In this document: piece after piece, positions 57,653-64,000 of the stretch
Layout: every line of letters starts with the position of its first letter
Position numbering within the stretch: position 1 is the stretch's first letter
Source of the DNA: Streptomyces albospinus
Lineage (GTDB): Bacteria; Actinomycetota; Actinomycetes; Streptomycetales; Streptomycetaceae
Direction of reading: 5' to 3'
DNA: 64,000 nt
Assembly: GCF_014648695.1 (NCBI RefSeq)
Contig: NZ_BMRP01000001.1
Coordinates: 525,874 to 589,873, forward strand
The notes under the pieces: model-generated
Seen by the model: the letters and a program-made list of their open reading frames with translations, nothing else
The model's database searches: none
Told to the model about the DNA's origin: nothing
Translations under genes and position numbers: made by a program

Positions 57653-58459
57653 ATGTCTCAGTACCAGCCCGCTGCCGACCCGTCCGCCACCGCGTCCGGC
57701 GAGGTGTCCGGCCGCGGGCGGCCCGGTGGTCAACAGCCTGCCGGGAACCAGCTGCTGGCGGCGTTCGGGCCGCTGATCCTGGACGCCGGGATCCCGTTGG
57801 GCCTGTATTACGCCCTCAGCAGTGGCGCCGGGATGGGCGATGTGGCCGCTCTGGGATGGAGCAGTGTGGTCCCGGCGCTCCGCACGGTCTGGGGGCTGGT
57901 CCGCAGCCGGAGCGTCAACGGCCTCGCGGTGCTGATCCTGCTCGTCAACGCGGCGGGGCTGGCGCTGAGCACGGTGGCGGGCGATCCGCGGCTGATGATG
58001 GCCAAGGACAGCGGCGTCAGCAGCGTCGTCGGCGTGGCGATCCTGCTCTCCCTACGGACGAAGCGGCCGTTGATGACCGCCGGCCTCAAGCCCTGGGTGA
58101 CGAAGGGCAGTCCGGCCGGAGAGGCCGCCTGGGACCGGCTGCTGGCGGCCTCGGAGCCCTTCCGGCGGGCGGAGCGGCGGTTCTCGCTGATCTGGGGGAG
58201 CGTGCTGCTGGCCGAGTGCGTCCTCAGGGTGATCGGCGCCTACGCCCTGCCGGTGCACGTCATGGTCTGGCTGGGCACGGTGCTGGCCATCGTGGCCGTC
58301 CTGCTGGCCATGGTGGTGGCGGGCGCCCTCGGCGCTCACCCCCTGGAGCAGATGGTCACGGCCGAGGTCGAGGGCGCCGAGGCGGTGCGCCGCGCCGGGG
58401 CCGCCGGGAGCGGAGCCGCCGGGACCGGGGCGGCCGAGCCCGTCGCCGTGGCGGACTGA
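57653..58459 (+). CDS. VC0807-family membrane protein
   Basis: This 268-aa protein has about five to six transmembrane helices (near residues 35-55, 62-80, 88-105, 120-135, 180-200 and 205-230). It shows LILDAGIPLGLYYALSSGAG and VRSRSVNGLAVLILLVNAAG, typical of VC0807-like proteins of unknown role. GGGGGAG precedes ATG 57653. The C-terminal tail is Ala/Gly-rich. No functional link to mnmA is evident. Confidence 0.82.
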   Translation: MSQYQPAADPSATASGEVSGRGRPGGQQPAGNQLLAAFGPLILDAGIPLGLYYALSSGAGMGDVAALGWSSVVPALRTVWGLVRSRSVNGLAVLILLVNAAGLALSTVAGDPRLMMAKDSGVSSVVGVAILLSLRTKRPLMTAGLKPWVTKGSPAGEAAWDRLLAASEPFRRAERRFSLIWGSVLLAECVLRVIGAYALPVHVMVWLGTVLAIVAVLLAMVVAGALGAHPLEQMVTAEVEGAEAVRRAGAAGSGAAGTGAAEPVAVAD

Positions 58460-60238
<1,779 letters not shown>

Positions 60239-60260
60239 TCCTGCGGTACCGCTCCACGGA

Positions 60261-60289
60261 TGCCCCGCGCCCGCTCCGGGCGCGGGGCA
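60261..60289 (+). terminator. gdhA terminator hairpin
   Basis: TGCCCCGCGCCCG and CGGGCGCGGGGCA form a perfect 13-bp stem with a CTC loop 23 nt after the stop codon. Confidence 0.85.
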
Positions 60290-60341
60290 CGTCCGTTCCC
60301 GGTGGGCGGGGCGGCGCGCCCCGCCCCCGTAGGGTGACGGC

Positions 60342-60884
60342 ATGAACATCTGCGTCTTCTGCTCCGCCGCCGACCTCGACGACCGTTATGTCGCTCCTGC
60401 CCGGGAGTTCGCCAAAATGATCGGCAAGGGCGGACATGCCCTGGTCTGGGGCGGTTCGGACACCGGGCTGATGAAGGTCATGGCCGACGGCGTGCAGGAG
60501 GCCGGCGGGAGGCTGATCGGCGTCTCCGTGGAGTTCCTGGCGCACAAGGCGCGGGCCGGCGCGGATGAGATGGTCGTCACCAAGGATCTCGCCGAACGGA
60601 AGGCGCAGTTGCTGGCGCGCGCCGATGCCGTCGTCGTCATGGTGGGCGGTACGGGCACCCTGGACGAGGCCACCGAGATCCTGGAGCTGCGCAAGCACGG
60701 GATGCACCGCAAGCCGGTCGTCCTGCTCAACACCGCCGGTTTCTATGACGGGTTGAAGGAGCAGTTCCAGCGGATGGAGGCGGAACGGTTCCTGCCGATC
60801 CCCCTCGCCGACCTGGTGTTCTTCGCGGAGGACGGGGCCGCCGCGCTGGCCTACCTGGAGCAGCGGGCCGGCGCCGGGGCGTGA
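60342..60884 (+). CDS. LOG-family protein (TIGR00730, nucleotide phosphoribohydrolase-like)
   Basis: This 180-aa Rossmann-type protein is of the LOG (lonely guy) family, which hydrolyses cytokinin- or AMP-like nucleoside 5'-monophosphates to the free base and ribose 5-phosphate. It starts MNICVFCSAADLDDRYV and has ALVWGGSDTGLMKVMADGVQ. The family motif is MVGGTGTLDEATEIL, where the usual PGG is VGG, with the catalytic Glu retained. Cytokinin production or nucleotide salvage are both possible roles. Confidence 0.9.
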   Translation: MNICVFCSAADLDDRYVAPAREFAKMIGKGGHALVWGGSDTGLMKVMADGVQEAGGRLIGVSVEFLAHKARAGADEMVVTKDLAERKAQLLARADAVVVMVGGTGTLDEATEILELRKHGMHRKPVVLLNTAGFYDGLKEQFQRMEAERFLPIPLADLVFFAEDGAAALAYLEQRAGAGA

Positions 60885-60931
60885 CCCGGTACGTACTCCG
60901 TACGGGCCGCGCCCTCGTTAGGATCGGCCCC

Positions 60932-61621
60932 ATGGGTACGCACTTGATCACGGGCGCAGGGTCGGGCATCGGAGCGGCGGTCGCACGGCGGCTGCTGGAG
61001 CGCGGCGAGGAGCTGTGGCTGCTGGCGCGGGACGCCGTACGGGCGAAGGAGCTGGCCGAGCAGTTCCCCGGGGCGCACGCGATCGTCGGCGACCTCGCCA
61101 ACCCCGAGAAGCTGTCCTTCGCCCTCGGGCAGCAGCCGCTGCCGGACCGCATCGACTCGCTCCAGCACATCGCGGGCGTCATCGAGCTGGGCGCGGTCGG
61201 TGACCTGCCGGCCAAGGCGTGGCAGCGCCAGCTCGCCGCCAACCTGGTCGCGCCCGCCGAGCTCACCCGGCTGCTGCTGCCGCTGGTGCGGATGGCCAAG
61301 GGCGACGTCGTCTTCGTCAACTCCGGTGCCGGGCTCGACGCGCACGCCAACTGGAGCGCGTACGCGGCGAGCAAGCACGGCCTCAAGGCGTTGGCCGACT
61401 CGCTGCGGGCGGAGGAGCACGGCAACGGCGTGCGGGTGACCTCGGTCTACCCGGGGCGTACGGCGACGCCCATGCAGGAGAGCACCCACCGCCAGGAGGG
61501 CAAGGAGTACGACCCGTCCCGCTGGATCGACCCGGAGTCGGTCGCGACGGCGATCCTCGCGGCGATCGATCTGCCGCGGGACGCCGAGATCAAGGACCTG
61601 GTGGTCCGGCCGGGGCGCTGA
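60932..61621 (+). CDS. Short-chain dehydrogenase/reductase (SDR)
   Basis: This 229-aa NAD(P)-dependent oxidoreductase has cofactor motif TGAGSGIG (residues 7-14), catalytic Ser131, Tyr144 and Lys148 in SAYAASK, and YPGRTATPM after the active site. It ends KDLVVRPGR, as in the SDR subgroup often annotated short-chain dehydrogenase of unknown substrate. AGGA precedes the ATG. It lies 47 nt after the LOG gene in the same direction and may be co-transcribed. Confidence 0.92.
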   Translation: MGTHLITGAGSGIGAAVARRLLERGEELWLLARDAVRAKELAEQFPGAHAIVGDLANPEKLSFALGQQPLPDRIDSLQHIAGVIELGAVGDLPAKAWQRQLAANLVAPAELTRLLLPLVRMAKGDVVFVNSGAGLDAHANWSAYAASKHGLKALADSLRAEEHGNGVRVTSVYPGRTATPMQESTHRQEGKEYDPSRWIDPESVATAILAAIDLPRDAEIKDLVVRPGR

Positions 61622-61715
61622 GCCCGAGGCCCTGACCGGACGCCCGGAGGGGACGGCTGCCCTGCGGGGACGGCCGTCCCCGCTCGTTTCCGCGCCGGAG
61701 ACGTACGCTTCAGGG

Positions 61716-62183
61716 GTGACCACTGAAGCGAAGTCGACCGCGGCGGCGGGGTGTGGGTTCCGGGAGATCCGGGGGCTCGTCACCGAGCTGGGCCGCCGCC
61801 TGGACGCCCACCAGCGCAGCCGGATCGCCGAGCTGGACCTGACGCCGACGCAGGCGAAGGCGCTGGAGGAACTGGGCGAGCCGAAGACCGCGCGGGAGCT
61901 GGCGGGCGTGCTGTGCTGCGAGCCGCCGAACGTCACCTACGTGATCTCCAAGCTGGAGAAGCAGGGCATGGTCGTGCGGCAGCCGCACCCCCTGGACGGG
62001 CGGGCCAAACAGCTCGTACTGACCGAGGCGGGGCGGGAGTTGCGGCTGGACCTGCTGCGGCGGATGGGCACGGAGTCGCCGCTGGACCATCTCTCCCACG
62101 AGGAGCGGGCGGCGCTCCGCGACGAACTGCTGCGGGCGCTGGGACGGGGCGAGGGCAACCAGGGCGCTTCTGACGGCTCTTGA
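61716..62183 (+). CDS. MarR-family transcriptional regulator
   Basis: This 155-aa winged-helix regulator has LTPTQAKALEELGEPKTARE (about residues 43-62), recognition helix CEPPNVTYVISKLEKQGMVV (about 69-88) and wing QPHPLDGRAKQLVLTEAG. The GTG at 61716 follows CAGG and the ribosome site is weak. It is the probable repressor of the MFS exporter gene downstream, which carries a pair of similar palindromes at its start. A hairpin terminator separates the two genes. Confidence 0.93.
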   Translation: MTTEAKSTAAAGCGFREIRGLVTELGRRLDAHQRSRIAELDLTPTQAKALEELGEPKTARELAGVLCCEPPNVTYVISKLEKQGMVVRQPHPLDGRAKQLVLTEAGRELRLDLLRRMGTESPLDHLSHEERAALRDELLRALGRGEGNQGASDGS

Positions 62184-62408
62184 AGCCGTCTCCCGCCCGG
62201 AAACGGATGCGCCTGGCGAGGCAACCGGCGCCTCATGAGGCGCCCCGCGCCAAGCCAATCGATCAACCGGCAGCAGACCAAGAGCCATCAGAAACGGCCT
62301 GGAGCCCGGCCCATCGGTGGCTCATCGGGCAGTCCCTGGAGCCCGCCCGATGGTCCATGGCCGGACCCCGGGGTCCCCGGCCCGTCCGTTCCGCGTCCGG
62401 CCCTACAG

Positions 62409-62431
62409 GCCCCCGGGTGTGACCCGGGGGC
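62409..62431 (+). terminator. Terminator between the MarR and MFS genes
   Basis: GCCCCCGGGT and ACCCGGGGGC form a perfect 10-bp stem with a GTG loop, followed by TTCTGTAT. It separates the regulator transcript from the exporter promoter. Confidence 0.85.
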
Positions 62432-62451
62432 TTCTGTATACGTTCGATAAA

Positions 62452-62496
62452 GTTATAGCTGTAACCATTGCCCGGCTGGATGGCTACAGCTTTAAC
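62452..62496. promoter_or_regulatory. Paired palindromic operator at the MFS exporter start
   Basis: Two 14-bp near-palindromes are visible: GTTATAGCTGTAAC (62452-62465) and GCTACAGCTTTAAC (62483-62496). Together they also form a larger imperfect inverted repeat. Centres are 31 bp apart, about three helical turns. They end 7 nt before the exporter ATG and are AT-rich in a GC-rich surrounding. This is the expected arrangement for MarR-type repression. Confidence 0.8.
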
Positions 62497-62503
62497 TAAA
62501 TAC

Positions 62504-63904
62504 ATGATCACCGAAACGGGGCCGCGTACCACGGCGAGCCCGCAGCAGACCCGCCCCGCGACATCCCGCGGCGGCATCCAACTCCTCGTCCTGGCCCTCG
62601 GGTTCGTGATGGCCAGCCTGGACACCGGCATCATGAACGTCGCCGCCAACGACCTGCGGGCCCGGCTTGGGCTCACCATGTCCGGGCTGACCTGGGTCGT
62701 CGACGGCTATGTCCTCGCCTTCGCCGCACTGCTGCTGCTCGCCGGCTCGCTGGCCAAGCGGTTCGGCGCCCGGCGGATCTACCTCGTCGGCCTGGCCGTG
62801 TTCACCGCCGCGTCGCTGCTGGGCGCCGCCGCGCCGGACGGCGGTGTCCTGGTGGCGGCCCGCTTCGCCCAGGGGGCGGGCGCCGCGCTCTTCATGCCCA
62901 GCTCGCTGTCGCTGCTGATGAACGCCTTCCCGGAGCCGGCCCGCCGGACGAAAGTCCTCGGGATCTGGTCCGCGATCGTCTCCACGTCCGTCGGCCTCGC
63001 GCCGACCATCGGCGGCCTCCTCGTGGGCACGCTCGGCTGGCGCAGCATCTTCCTGGTCAACCTCCCCATCGGCATCGCGGGCCTGCTCCTCACCCGCCGG
63101 GTCATCGCCGCGGTCCCGGCCCGCCGCTCGGCGCTCGGCGGCACCGGCCACGTCCTGGGCCTGCTGGCCCTCGGGGCGCTCAGCTACGCGCTCATCGAGG
63201 GGCCCGCCGAGGGCTGGGCCGCGCCGGACGTCCTGGGAGCGCTGGCGCTGGCCGTGCTCGCCGCCGCCGGATTCCTGGTCCGCGAACGGACCACCGGTAC
63301 GCCGATCCTGCCGGTCGCGCTCTTCGCGGACAGCCGGTTCTCCGCCGCCAACGTGGTCGGCTTCCTCTTCAACTTCGCCTTCTACGGGGCGCTGTTCGTG
63401 CTCGGCCTCTTCCTCCAGAACGCGCGCGGCGCGAGCCCGGTGACGGCCGGTCTCCAGATGCTCCCGGCGGTGCTGGTCATCCCGGTCGGCAACATGCTCT
63501 ACGCCCGGATCGGGCAGCGCATCGGCAACCGGGCCGCGCTCGCCGCCTCCCTGGCGCTCTCCGCCGCGGGCTACGCGCTGCTGTTCCTGCTCCTCGCACC
63601 GGGCCTGCCGTACGCGGTGATCGCGGTGGTGCTGGCCGTCACCAACATCGGCAGCGGGGTCGCCTCCCCGGCGATGACCGGCGTCCTGATGGAGGCCGCG
63701 GGCCGCGAGCACGCCGACATCGGCAGCGCCACACTGAACGCCAACCGCCAGGTGGGCTCGCTGGTCGGCATCGCCGGCATGGGCGCCGTACTGACCGGCG
63801 CGGACGGCGGCTTCCAGGGCGCGGGCCACGCCTTCGCGCTGACCGCGGTGGCGCTGGCGGCGGCGGCGGTCGTGGGATGGCTGGGCATCCGCGGCCGGGC
63901 GTGA
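62504..63904 (+). CDS. MFS exporter (DHA2/EmrB-QacA-like)
   Basis: This 466-aa multidrug-type transporter has about 12-14 helices. It shows FVMASLDTGIMNVAANDLRA (about residues 37-56, the LDxxIVNVA motif of DHA2), WVVDGYVLAFAALLLLAGSL, and RFGARRIYLVGLAVF with a motif-A-like loop. Motif C-like GLAPTIGGLLVG follows. I chose ATG 62504 because the upstream frame start at 62468 lies inside the operator, and no ribosome site is visible, so the mRNA may be nearly leaderless. It probably exports a drug or metabolite under MarR control. Confidence 0.9.
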   Translation: MITETGPRTTASPQQTRPATSRGGIQLLVLALGFVMASLDTGIMNVAANDLRARLGLTMSGLTWVVDGYVLAFAALLLLAGSLAKRFGARRIYLVGLAVFTAASLLGAAAPDGGVLVAARFAQGAGAALFMPSSLSLLMNAFPEPARRTKVLGIWSAIVSTSVGLAPTIGGLLVGTLGWRSIFLVNLPIGIAGLLLTRRVIAAVPARRSALGGTGHVLGLLALGALSYALIEGPAEGWAAPDVLGALALAVLAAAGFLVRERTTGTPILPVALFADSRFSAANVVGFLFNFAFYGALFVLGLFLQNARGASPVTAGLQMLPAVLVIPVGNMLYARIGQRIGNRAALAASLALSAAGYALLFLLLAPGLPYAVIAVVLAVTNIGSGVASPAMTGVLMEAAGREHADIGSATLNANRQVGSLVGIAGMGAVLTGADGGFQGAGHAFALTAVALAAAAVVGWLGIRGRA

Positions 63905-64000
63905 ACCGGGCGGGGGAGCGCAGCGGCCGTACGGGGCCGACGGCGGACAAAGCCGGCAAGGGCCCGGGCTGACGGGGGGCGACGGGGGCTGGGGCGGCCC

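Overview
The window is strongly GC-rich with G/C-ending codons, many GTG starts and Streptomyces-type housekeeping neighbours. It has tandem lipoprotein L,D-transpeptidases, a glycine-riboswitch gcvT-gcvH-glyA-sdaA cluster, SseB-type proteins and a mnmA/cysteine desulfurase pair. It therefore reads as chromosomal DNA of a Streptomyces or a close relative. No rRNA, tRNA, IS element or CRISPR array was seen.

Left core (1-19.0 kb): a partial glgX; two L,D-transpeptidases; an enoyl-CoA hydratase; an anti-sigma-type ATPase; a thiol-redox pair (DsbA-like and CcdA-like) behind a small secreted protein; nadE; an unsecreted GH25 muramidase; a GT4 glycosyltransferase; an OmpR/histidine-kinase pair; a BlaI repressor and M56 protease pair with two clear palindromic operators; DedA and two PAP2 phosphatases.

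Accessory region (19.2-35.3 kb): it begins with a 58-residue gene, too short for routine calling, whose C-terminus copies the active-site tail of L-serine dehydratase ([17 protein letters not shown]). It continues with a PNPOx-like protein, a LuxR-type regulator whose receiver lacks the phospho-Asp, an Lrp regulator, an amino-acid permease and a CGNR regulator. The centrepiece is a ten-gene minus-strand operon (34,608 to 24,267). In transcription order it encodes an amino-acid N-hydroxylase, cupin, P450, FAD amine oxidase, serine acetyltransferase-like protein, stand-alone methionyl-tRNA-synthetase-like enzyme, APC transporter, unknown protein, second cupin and an EctB-type diaminobutyrate transaminase. 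N-hydroxylase plus cupin plus MetRS-like enzyme plus FAD oxidase is the known toolkit for biological N-N (hydrazine) bond formation. Here cupin and MetRS are separate genes and a diaminobutyrate supply gene is attached, so I read it as a probably undescribed hydrazine/diazo-type biosynthetic cluster. The product is unknown.

Right core (35.3-64 kb): sdaA, glyA, gcvH and gcvT under a tandem glycine riboswitch, which together would turn excess glycine into serine and then pyruvate. Next come a P-loop ATPase and two SseB-family proteins; a five-gene oligopeptide ABC transporter; a secreted M1 peptidase; a TRIC-type channel; a thioesterase and a haloalkane-dehalogenase-like hydrolase with overlapping stop codons; a decayed toxin-antitoxin locus; cysteine desulfurase, amidase and mnmA; a VC0807-type membrane protein; gdhA; a LOG protein; an SDR; and a MarR regulator next to an MFS exporter with a paired palindromic operator.
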